Below, in pieces: positions 1 to 6,517 of a stretch of DNA of 64,000 bases (position 1 is the stretch's first letter; the number at the start of each line of letters is the position of its first letter). The stretch is from Lachnospiraceae bacterium (GTDB lineage: Bacteria > Bacillota > Clostridia > Lachnospirales > Lachnospiraceae): positions 1 to 64,000 of the forward strand of contig JAFLTE010000013.1 in the NCBI GenBank assembly GCA_022510565.1, written 5' to 3'. The notes under the pieces were generated by a model, which saw only the letters and a list, made by a program, of their open reading frames with translations, ran no database searches and was not told the origin of the DNA. The position numbers and the translations under genes are program-made.

Positions 1-278
1 ATCTCTGGAATAGGATTTTATTCTGCATTTTGGCGCGACGTATTTTGAAAGACAATCCCAGTTTGTATTGGAGATGCGGTTTTCGTGTGGATTTTTCCTT
101 AGTGACCATACAAACATGGTGCTAGCACCATGTTATAAGGGTAATCAAGGAGAAAGCGGTGCCAAAACGGTGCCAAGAAATCCGACAAATAAAAATACAC
201 CACACAAAAACAGCGAATTTATGCGGTTTTGGACATTGCAAAATACAGAAAAAACCTAGAAAAACGCTATTCAAATGT
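1..278. other. Left-edge non-coding region, probable end of an integrated element
   Basis: No convincing gene is visible here; short open frames lack ribosome binding sites and recognisable protein features. The stretch is A-rich towards its right end, holds a perfect 22-bp palindrome at 113-134 and two direct copies of GGTGCCA around 157-175, and stops exactly where the first tuf 3'-end copy begins at 279. Because a second tuf tail follows at 537, I infer that this is the right end of a site-specific integrated element whose body lies outside the window. No integrase gene is visible inside the window. Confidence 0.4.
113..134. repeat. 22-bp perfect palindrome
   Basis: The sequence is self-complementary over all 22 bases with the centre at GCTAGC. 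It has no loop, so it is more likely a protein binding site or recombination site than a terminator. It lies 145 bp before the first tuf tail. Its arms share the GGTGC core with the nearby GGTGCCA direct repeats, which could be arm-type sites of an integrase; that link is inference. Confidence 0.6.
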
Positions 279-332
279 CGTGAGGGTGGTAGAACAGTAG
301 GTTCAGGTCGTGTGGCTTCTATCATTGAGTAA
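279..332 (+). pseudogene. tuf: EF-Tu gene 3'-end copy 1 (17 codons plus stop)
   Basis: Reading from 279 gives R-E-G-G-R-T-V-G-S-G-R-V-A-S-I-I-E then TAA. This is the conserved C-terminus of elongation factor Tu, whose normal ending is REGGRTVGSG followed by V-x-x-I-I/L-x. The codons before CGT do not continue EF-Tu (the expected F-A-I is absent), so homology starts abruptly at 279. The first 30 bases are identical to the copy at 537; the following bases differ mostly at synonymous positions. This is the pattern expected when an element that carries its own tuf tail inserts into tuf and displaces the old tail. The intact tuf gene must lie left of the window. Confidence 0.85.
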
Positions 333-536
333 TCAATAATTATTCAGAAAAATTAAGGCTTCCGAGAGTTTTCTTGGAAGCCTTTTTCCGTGAATTAATT
401 TGAATTAGTAAGTCGTGATAACGGTATGATAACAAAAACTCAAAAAACACAGAATATCAGGCGCACATAGAATAAGAAAACGCCGAAAACACACTGAAAA
501 ACACATGAAAAAATAACGATTTCCGCCACAAAAAAC
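333..536. other. Spacer between the two tuf tails, possible element remnant
   Basis: This 204-bp stretch starts with the terminator of tuf tail 1 and then is A-rich with no plausible gene. It ends exactly at the second copy of the 30-bp tuf core. If both tails are attachment sites, this is either a very short remnant of a second element or the terminal arm region of one. I see no integrase coding sequence in it. Confidence 0.4.
355..387 (+). terminator. Rho-independent terminator behind tuf tail 1
   Basis: AAGGCTTCC pairs with GGAAGCCTT, followed by a run of T. It sits 22 bp after the tuf tail stop codon, as a genuine tuf terminator would, showing that more than just the coding tail was carried along. 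Confidence 0.8.
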
Positions 537-590
537 CGTGAGGGTGGTAGAACAGTAGGTTCAGGTAGAGTTGCTTCTGTCATCGAGTAA
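537..590 (+). pseudogene. tuf: EF-Tu gene 3'-end copy 2 (17 codons plus stop)
   Basis: The frame reads R-E-G-G-R-T-V-G-S-G-R-V-A-S-V-I-E then TAA, again the C-terminus of EF-Tu. Bases 537-566 are identical to 279-308. After that the two copies diverge at several bases but keep nearly the same protein (one I to V change). Homology starts abruptly at the CGT codon. Followed by its own terminator at 613-645. This copy probably marks the original chromosomal side of the insertion locus. Confidence 0.85.
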
Positions 591-612
591 GAAATAATTA
601 TTTTGTAAAATC

Positions 613-645
613 AAGGCTTCCGGAGATTTTTCCAGAGCCTTTTTC
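613..645 (+). terminator. Rho-independent terminator behind tuf tail 2
   Basis: An imperfect stem, AAGGCTTCCGG against CCAGAGCCTT, followed by T residues, placed 22 bp after the stop codon. Its position matches that of the terminator after tail 1, so the two tails share synteny beyond the coding part. Confidence 0.7.
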
Positions 646-676
646 TGCTACAATGAGGAATAAGAGCAAGGTCAGC

Positions 677-704
677 AAAAAAATTGCCACCATAATGGTG
701 GCAA
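677..704 (-). terminator. Terminator of the Ser/Thr kinase gene
   Basis: On the minus strand TTGCCACCA, a 3-nt loop and TGGTGGCAA form a perfect 9-bp stem followed by seven T residues. It lies 35 bp beyond the kinase stop codon at 739. Confidence 0.85.
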
Positions 705-738
705 CAAACAGGAAAAACATATGGTATAATATACGAAG

Positions 739-1809
739 TCAAAAGATAGTAACCAATAAAGTCATTATGAGAAATAGTGAAAATATTACTTCGATGTTTA
801 ACAGCAATATCCCTATATAACGAATGATTCGATGATTCTTCTTACATAAGGGCATAAAACGCTGTATATTACAGTAGTTAAAGCAACAAAATACGATGGA
901 CAACATGATGAATAAGCTGATGATTCGTTCAATCCAAAGCTGAATAATTGTGGAATCCTGTACTTCAAGAGTGAGGCATATCCAAAAGATAAATAAATAT
1001 GTTATCGATGCGATTAGGGCTTTCCATGGAGTTTTTGTTCTATAACCGGGAGGAACAATATTATGCCATGCACCGGACTTGGTGAATTGAGAATCGGTTT
1101 TATGTTGTCCCTTTAGCCTTTCAAATTCTGTTCTCAGCTTATGTACGTTTTCAATTCGATCAGATGGATTAATTTGAGTACATTTGCTGATGATAGAATC
1201 AAAGAGGCTCGTCGAGGTAGGTAAAGCAGATGAAAGTTCCTTTAATAAAATGCCCAAAGCATAAATATCTGTCTGAGGAGTAGAAGAACCAAAGCCATAT
1301 TGCTCAGGAGCAGCATAACCTTTTGTACCAAGAAGCATGGTATCCGAATTACTCTTGTTAGTCAAATATTTTGCAGCATTAAAGTCTACCAGAACAACAT
1401 GGTTATAAGGCGTAATGATAATGTTTGAAGGCTTGATGTCTCTGTGAATGATTGGCGGGTTGAGGAAATGCAATTTCCCCAAGATATCGCATAGTTCACA
1501 TATAAACCGAATAATTAATTCAATGGATAGCGTTTGGGCAGCTATTATATCCTGTAATGATGTACCGGAGATGAATTCTTCAATTACCGTAAGTTGATTG
1601 TTTTCTGCATATATGTCATATACTTTAGGAATACCAGTTATATGGTGACTCTGTAAATATTCGTAAATATGAAGATTATAAACGTCTAATACTTTTTTGA
1701 GATAGATTTTTTGGTTTTCCTGATGTTGGACTAAATATACATTATGAGATTCATTTATAGCAGCAATTGTTTTGTAGTAAGACATCGAAAGTCGTTGAGT
1801 AAAATCCAT
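739..1809 (-). CDS. Membrane-anchored Ser/Thr protein kinase
   Basis: A 356-residue Hanks-type kinase that would phosphorylate Ser/Thr on partner proteins. The catalytic domain covers about residues 10-235: the ATP-binding lysine at K38/K39, the catalytic loop HRDIKPSN at 122-129, a metal-binding DFN at 142-144 in place of the usual DFG, and APE at 167-169. The C-terminal 100 residues contain about three membrane segments, so the kinase domain faces the cytoplasm; there are no PASTA repeats, so it is not PrkC-like. The start at 1809 has GGAAGG about 9 nt upstream. It is divergent from the helix-turn-helix gene at 1863. The DFN variant may alter but need not abolish activity. Substrate unknown. 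Confidence 0.85.
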   Translation of the reverse strand: MDFTQRLSMSYYKTIAAINESHNVYLVQHQENQKIYLKKVLDVYNLHIYEYLQSHHITGIPKVYDIYAENNQLTVIEEFISGTSLQDIIAAQTLSIELIIRFICELCDILGKLHFLNPPIIHRDIKPSNIIITPYNHVVLVDFNAAKYLTNKSNSDTMLLGTKGYAAPEQYGFGSSTPQTDIYALGILLKELSSALPTSTSLFDSIISKCTQINPSDRIENVHKLRTEFERLKGQHKTDSQFTKSGAWHNIVPPGYRTKTPWKALIASITYLFIFWICLTLEVQDSTIIQLWIERIISLFIMLSIVFCCFNYCNIQRFMPLCKKNHRIIRYIGILLLNIEVIFSLFLIMTLLVTIF

Positions 1810-1862
1810 ATAGACATTCCTTCCAGGGTATATTTACTACATTATAGCAGATGGGAGATAGT

Positions 1863-2324
1863 ATGAGTGAAAAAAATACACAAGAATTAGAAAATGTGTT
1901 AGGCAGTACACATGTTAAAAGTTTTGATTCATATTGTAAAGATAATGCAAGGATTCTGATTAATGAAGAAGATGCTTTTTCTGTCTACATGAAAAATCTT
2001 TTCAAAGACAAGAATATTACACAGCAAACTGTATTTTTAAAAGCAGATATTCCGGAAAGATACGGCTATAAGCTGCTGTCAGGGGAAAAAAGGACAAGGC
2101 AGAGAGATATTATTTTGAGGATATGTTATGCTGCAGAAATGTCTTTGGAGGAAACGCAAAGAGCATTGAAAAAATATAAGATGCCGACATTGTACGCTAA
2201 AATTCCCAGAGATGCTCTGCTAATGATTATTTTTAATGAGCGACCGGGAGATATCATTGAAGTAAATGCAATATTAAAAGAGCATAACCTGGAGGTACTA
2301 AGGACAAGTGGAGCACAAAATTAA
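1863..2324 (+). CDS. Helix-turn-helix-like protein divergent from the kinase
   Basis: 153 residues, cytoplasmic, no signal peptide. Residues about 40-100 (K-x-L-F-K-D-K-x-I-T-Q-Q to the R-x-R-Q-R-D-I segment) look like a divergent Xre-type helix-turn-helix fold followed by a helical C-terminal part. I chose ATG 1863 because GGGAGA lies just upstream; the earlier in-frame ATG at 1851 has no site. The start-to-start distance to the kinase gene is only about 50 bp, so the two promoters overlap, which suggests co-regulation. Likely a kinase substrate or transcription partner; this is inference from position only. I do not recognise a named family. Confidence 0.6.
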   Translation: MSEKNTQELENVLGSTHVKSFDSYCKDNARILINEEDAFSVYMKNLFKDKNITQQTVFLKADIPERYGYKLLSGEKRTRQRDIILRICYAAEMSLEETQRALKKYKMPTLYAKIPRDALLMIIFNERPGDIIEVNAILKEHNLEVLRTSGAQN

Positions 2325-2374
2325 ACGACAAAGCATATTCACAACGTTCTGGATTTATAGTATAGTACAGCAAC

Positions 2375-2818
2375 ATGAGAGTGTATAAGGATATGAATAA
2401 GAGAATTATTTTGATTTTAAATATCATTTGCCCGGTTATGATTGGTGCATTTATCTATTATTTAGTATCACCGAATGTAATTTTTGTAAAAAAGATTGAT
2501 GATATAATCGGTGGTGTTATCAATATTCATATATCCCCTTTAGACAATGTTATTTTTAAGCTGATCAGAAACTATTTCCTTGATATGATGTGGGGATATG
2601 CTTTAGTTTTTACGCTGTTTTACATAATTGGTAATAATGCAGTAAAAATAGGGAAGATTTTTTGGATAGCTTTTATTTTTTCAGTTGTTATGGAGATTAT
2701 TCAAATAGCACCTCCTGTTCAAGGAACGTTTGACATTTTTGATATTGGTGTAGAGTTTCTGGCAGAGGCGATTGCTGCATTTATTATATATAAATCTTAC
2801 TTTAGGGAGGAATTTTAA
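2375..2818 (+). CDS. VanZ-like membrane protein
   Basis: 147 residues with about four membrane segments. The C-terminal part carries the VanZ-type pattern of an E-x-x-Q motif in a helix (V-M-E-I-I-Q, about residue 108) followed by a G-T-F-D-x-x-D-I segment. VanZ-like proteins are poorly understood; the prototype gives low-level teicoplanin resistance. The start is uncertain: ATG 2375 has no clear site, and ATG 2393 has AAGGA only 2 nt away. It ends 1 bp before the next gene's start, so the two are probably translated together. Part of the kinase cluster by position. Confidence 0.6.
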   Translation: MRVYKDMNKRIILILNIICPVMIGAFIYYLVSPNVIFVKKIDDIIGGVINIHISPLDNVIFKLIRNYFLDMMWGYALVFTLFYIIGNNAVKIGKIFWIAFIFSVVMEIIQIAPPVQGTFDIFDIGVEFLAEAIAAFIIYKSYFREEF

Positions 2819-2819
2819 A

Positions 2820-3758
2820 ATGAAAAGAAAAACTAAATGGTTATCTGTAATGCTGTGTTTAGTTGTATTTGCAACAATGGCATTAGGAAGTGGTTCGACA
2901 GATTCAGGGGAAACCAAGCAGGTTGTTACGAATAGTGGAACTGGGACAGAGACAACAAATGATAGCGACAGCACTGATAATCAATCTACTGATTCTGCAG
3001 TTTCATCCAATGTGGCCGTCACAATTGATGAACAGATACTTGTTGATCAAGATAATATTGTTATCACGGCAAAGGAGTATGTAACAGATAGCATCTGGGG
3101 TGATGGTATTAAACTGCTATTGGAAAATAATTCTGATAAAGATGTGATGGTTGGTTGTAATGCATTGATTGTAAATGATTATATGATTACGGACTTATTT
3201 GCATCCGAAGTTGCAGCCGGGAAAAAAGCAAATGAAACACTTTATCTTTCAAGTACACAACTGAATGCAGCAGGAATCGAAAATGTGGGAAAAGTCGAAA
3301 TATATTTCCATGTATTTGACTCAACTACATTTGATAATATCTGTGATACAGAATGTGTAACAATACAGACTTCAGAATATGCAAATATGGATACAACACC
3401 AAATGATGCAGGATCTGAATTATATAATGAAGGCGGAATCCGAATTGTGGGAAAGACTGTCGATGAAAACAGCTTTTGGGGAACAGCAATTTTGTTATAT
3501 TGTGAAAACAATTCTGGAAAAAATGTCGGCATCTCTGTAGATAATATGTCAATCAACGGATTTATGATGAGCCCATTTTTTTCAACTACAGTATATGATG
3601 GAAAGAAATCTATTGATGAAATAACTATATTTTCAAGTGATTTAGAAGAAAATGGTATTGAGTCAATTGAAGAAGTAGAATTAAAATTCCATATTTATGA
3701 TGCGGATTCATTTTCTACTATCGCGGATTCAGAACCTATTACTTTCTCAGCACAATAA
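2820..3758 (+). CDS. Secreted protein with two tandem Ig-like domains
   Basis: 312 residues. The N-terminus is a typical signal sequence (K-R-K-x-K, then a hydrophobic run ending near A-L-G at residue 23) without a lipobox cysteine. A Ser/Thr/Asp-rich linker (about 25-75) leads to two homologous domains, about 78-195 and 212-312. Both contain W-G-D-G-I/W-G-T-A-I, E-N-N-S, an N-x-x-M-I/F-M-M segment, D-G-K-K/A-G-K-K and F-H-V/I-F/Y-D near their ends, so this is an internal duplication of a beta-sandwich of the DUF5067/DUF4352 kind. ATG 2820 is preceded by AGGGAGG. Possibly the sensor or effector arm of the kinase cluster; function unknown. Confidence 0.65.
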   Translation: MKRKTKWLSVMLCLVVFATMALGSGSTDSGETKQVVTNSGTGTETTNDSDSTDNQSTDSAVSSNVAVTIDEQILVDQDNIVITAKEYVTDSIWGDGIKLLLENNSDKDVMVGCNALIVNDYMITDLFASEVAAGKKANETLYLSSTQLNAAGIENVGKVEIYFHVFDSTTFDNICDTECVTIQTSEYANMDTTPNDAGSELYNEGGIRIVGKTVDENSFWGTAILLYCENNSGKNVGISVDNMSINGFMMSPFFSTTVYDGKKSIDEITIFSSDLEENGIESIEEVELKFHIYDADSFSTIADSEPITFSAQ

Positions 3759-3829
3759 GTAAGTGGACAAGGTTATGAAAAAAAGGAAATTAGTTTCGGT
3801 CTGACCGGGGATACAAAAATAAAGACAAT

Positions 3830-3866
3830 AATAGGGATTTCGAGTTTACTCGTGAGTCCCTATTTT
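3830..3866 (+). terminator. Terminator of the kinase-associated operon
   Basis: AATAGGGA and TCGAG on the 5' side pair with CTCG and TCCCTATT on the 3' side around a TTTA loop, followed by TTT. It lies 70 bp after the secreted-protein gene. Confidence 0.85.
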
Positions 3867-3927
3867 ATTGTTTTCACGTGCATTTAGCGAATGCCCGTGA
3901 CGAAAACTCCGGCAAGGAGATAATTCC

Positions 3928-3956
3928 TTGAACGATATCCTGTGACATGTTACAAT
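3928..3956 (+). promoter_or_regulatory. Sigma-A promoter of the hybrid histidine kinase
   Basis: TTGAAC, 17-bp spacer, TACAAT. Transcription would begin near 3963, which lies downstream of the ATG at 3947 and therefore argues that the kinase starts at GTG 4022. Two small hairpins (3874-3900 and 3913-3930) lie upstream of and across the -35 box and could be an operator. Confidence 0.6.
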
Positions 3957-4021
3957 ATGAAGAACAGATATCAATGTGTCAGTACACTGGTAATAACGGT
4001 CAAATGGGGAGAGTGCAGATT

Positions 4022-6325
4022 GTGAATAGTAAAAATATAATGCCAAAACCGGAGATGCCACAGGGCAGACCGATGCCACAGAGTGGACCTATGTCACAGG
4101 ACAGACCTATGCCCCAAGGCGGACCGATGCCTGAGATTATGATGGCTATTATGCCGGATTTTCCGAGATGGAATCGTTTCTTTTTCCAGCTGGATTGCGT
4201 TTTTGTTATTGTATATTTTTTGTTGAAATGTATATTTTTTGTCTTCTTTTGGCAGGAGGGGATGCTGAAGGATTTCATGGGTACATATACCATTCAATAT
4301 CTGATCATACCTCCGGTGGTGTGTGTGATTATTCTCCTTGGAGCGGCAGCACTCAGAAAGCGCCTGCCGGAAACAGATATGCGGCAGAATGCCATTCCTG
4401 TTTTTACTATGCTGCTCATAAATCTTGTTGTTATTATGATTCACAACGTTTTCTTCATTACAATAGGGATTTTTTGTATCCCAATCTGTATGACTACGGT
4501 ATACAGCAGTCAGAAAATGAGTAAGACTGTGACAGTGATCAGTGTGGGTGGCGTTCTCATCGCATTGCTCAGACAGTTTATGGAAGCGACGACAACAGAA
4601 GACCGTCTGTTCATCATTCCTCAGGGACTGATCGCCATTTGTATTTTGCTTACAGTGGGATTAGCTGCGCAGATTGCCTTAAAGATGACGGACGGGCAGA
4701 GAGAAAAACTGGTGCATTATGCTGTGGAAATTAAAGAGGAACAGCGCAATGCGGAGGCGGCAAACGAAGCCAAAAGTCTTTTTCTTGCGAACATGTCCCA
4801 TGAAATACGTACTCCGATCAATGCCATCTTAGGTATGAATGAAATGATACTGCGTGAAAACCGCAATGAGCAGATTGAAGAATACGCAAGGAATATCCAT
4901 TCTGCCGGAAACTCGCTGCTTTATCTGGTCAATGATGTACTTGACATTTCCAAGATAGAATCCGGCAAGCTGGAAATCATGGAAAATGTTTATGAGCTGT
5001 CCTCCTTTATTCACGACTGTTATTCTATGGTAGCGGAGAAGGCCGAAAACAAAGGGCTGGAGCTTACTGTTTCCTGCAATCCGCAGCTTCCTTCAAAACT
5101 GAGAGGGGATGAGAGCCGTCTGCGTCAGGTTGTTACCAATCTTCTCTCCAATGCAGCAAAATACACGGAAAAGGGTGGTATCACGCTGTCTTTTGATAGT
5201 CACTATCAGGATGGGAAGATGATGTTAGTGATTAATGTCAAGGATACCGGGATTGGCATCACCGAAGAGAATTTGGGAAAACTGTTTACTCAGTTTACCC
5301 GTTTTGACATGGAGAAAAATCGGAATATTGAGGGTACCGGTCTGGGGCTTTCCCTTGCCAAGCGCCTTACGGACTTAATGCAGGGAAAAATTGAGGTGCA
5401 GAGTATATACGGCGTGGGCTCTTCTTTTACGGTCACGATTCCGCAGCAGGTCGTAGATGCTGAGCCGATTGGGGATTTCCAACAAAAATATTCATCCCTT
5501 GCCAATAAAGTCGGAAAGTATCACCAGAGTTTTGAGGCGCCTGACGCAAAGATATTGGTAGTGGATGACACGAGTGTCAACTTAAAGGTCATAGTCGGCC
5601 TGTTAAAATCTACAAAAATGAAAGTAGATACTGCTACCAGTGGCAGACAGTGTCTTGAAATGGTCTCGCAGACCGCATACGATCTGATTTTTATGGATCA
5701 TATGATGCCGGAAATGGACGGCATTGATACATTTGTTGAAATGCAAAAACAGAAAAATTCACCTAATAAGAATACTCCCGTCATCATGCTGACCGCGAAT
5801 GCCATTACCGGTGTCAGGGAGCAGTTTTTGCAGGCGGGTTTTACCGATTACCTTGCCAAGCCGGTAAACGGTGAATCACTGGAAAATGTGATATTGAAAT
5901 ATCTGCCTAAGGAAAAATGTCGGACGGAAGCTGCCTTAGACAGCGCGGTCGCAGAGCCGGATTATCCCGTCACCCTAAAGGAATTGGCCGGACTTTATCC
6001 CAAAGTGGATCTGGCTAAAGGGCTGTCTGTCTGTGCTGACAGTTATGACGTATATATTGATGTCCTGAAGACCTATGCGGAGTCTCCGGAAGCGGACAAG
6101 CTGGATGAGTATCTTGAGCAAGAGAACGCTTACGAATACCGAAGCTGTGTCCATGGCGTTAAAAGTTCTTCTTTGAGCGCCGGGTTCTCCGGGCTGGCGG
6201 AGCAGGCGCTTGCTTTGGAGAATGCAGCCCGTGAAGAGAACTGGGATTTTATCCGCGCAAATCATGCTGCCTTCATCGATGAGTACTGGATGGCAGTCAG
6301 CGCAATCGAAAAAGTGTTTCAGTAG
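4022..6325 (+). CDS. Hybrid histidine kinase with receiver and HPt domains
   Basis: 767 residues from GTG 4022, which has GGGGAG 10 nt upstream; an ATG at 3947 would add 25 residues but overlaps the promoter. Order: a Pro/Gln/Met repeat tail (about 12-36), six or so membrane helices (about 48-225), a short coiled coil, HisKA with the phospho-acceptor His at about 260 in S-H-E-I-R-T-P, HATPase with N and G boxes (D-T-G-I-G-I, G-T-G-L-G-L), a receiver domain with Asp about 559 in F-M-D-H-M-M-P, and a C-terminal HPt with His about 711. A complete phosphorelay except for an output regulator. Followed by a GGDEF-EAL gene, which suggests a cyclic-di-GMP or chemotaxis-type output; the partner is not proven. 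Confidence 0.9.
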   Translation: MNSKNIMPKPEMPQGRPMPQSGPMSQDRPMPQGGPMPEIMMAIMPDFPRWNRFFFQLDCVFVIVYFLLKCIFFVFFWQEGMLKDFMGTYTIQYLIIPPVVCVIILLGAAALRKRLPETDMRQNAIPVFTMLLINLVVIMIHNVFFITIGIFCIPICMTTVYSSQKMSKTVTVISVGGVLIALLRQFMEATTTEDRLFIIPQGLIAICILLTVGLAAQIALKMTDGQREKLVHYAVEIKEEQRNAEAANEAKSLFLANMSHEIRTPINAILGMNEMILRENRNEQIEEYARNIHSAGNSLLYLVNDVLDISKIESGKLEIMENVYELSSFIHDCYSMVAEKAENKGLELTVSCNPQLPSKLRGDESRLRQVVTNLLSNAAKYTEKGGITLSFDSHYQDGKMMLVINVKDTGIGITEENLGKLFTQFTRFDMEKNRNIEGTGLGLSLAKRLTDLMQGKIEVQSIYGVGSSFTVTIPQQVVDAEPIGDFQQKYSSLANKVGKYHQSFEAPDAKILVVDDTSVNLKVIVGLLKSTKMKVDTATSGRQCLEMVSQTAYDLIFMDHMMPEMDGIDTFVEMQKQKNSPNKNTPVIMLTANAITGVREQFLQAGFTDYLAKPVNGESLENVILKYLPKEKCRTEAALDSAVAEPDYPVTLKELAGLYPKVDLAKGLSVCADSYDVYIDVLKTYAESPEADKLDEYLEQENAYEYRSCVHGVKSSSLSAGFSGLAEQALALENAAREENWDFIRANHAAFIDEYWMAVSAIEKVFQ
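4055..4126 (+). repeat. 18-bp tandem repeat, four copies, in the kinase N-terminus
   Basis: Four imperfect 18-bp units each encode M-P/S-Q-x-x-x-P-type hexapeptides (consensus M-P-Q-G-x-P). They form a disordered Pro/Gln tail before the first membrane helix. Copy number could vary between strains by slippage. Confidence 0.8.
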
Positions 6326-6358
6326 CTTAAAATACACATTCATTTCTTGATTACAAAG

Positions 6359-6400
6359 CAGAGAAGTAATTATTGATTAACAGTTACTTCTCTGTTTTTT
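6359..6400 (+). terminator. Terminator of the hybrid kinase gene
   Basis: CAGAGAAGTAA pairs with TTACTTCTCTG over an 11-bp perfect stem followed by six T residues. Confidence 0.9.
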
Positions 6401-6517
6401 GCATCAATTGTTAACGTATTTTGTGCAGACAATGATTTGCAAAGATAAAATAGTGTGTTAAAATACACTAGTAAAATCATACTTTTTAGTAGCAGGAAAA
6501 GAATATAGGAGAGACGC

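Noticed and set aside
68..259. 63-codon open frame at the left edge
   Set aside because: No ribosome site, no recognisable protein feature, and it overlaps the palindrome and repeats.
3874..3930. Possible cyclic-di-GMP or other riboswitch before the hybrid kinase
   Set aside because: Two small hairpins exist, but they lie upstream of and across the -35 box of a good promoter, so they would not be in the RNA, and no GEMM consensus is present.
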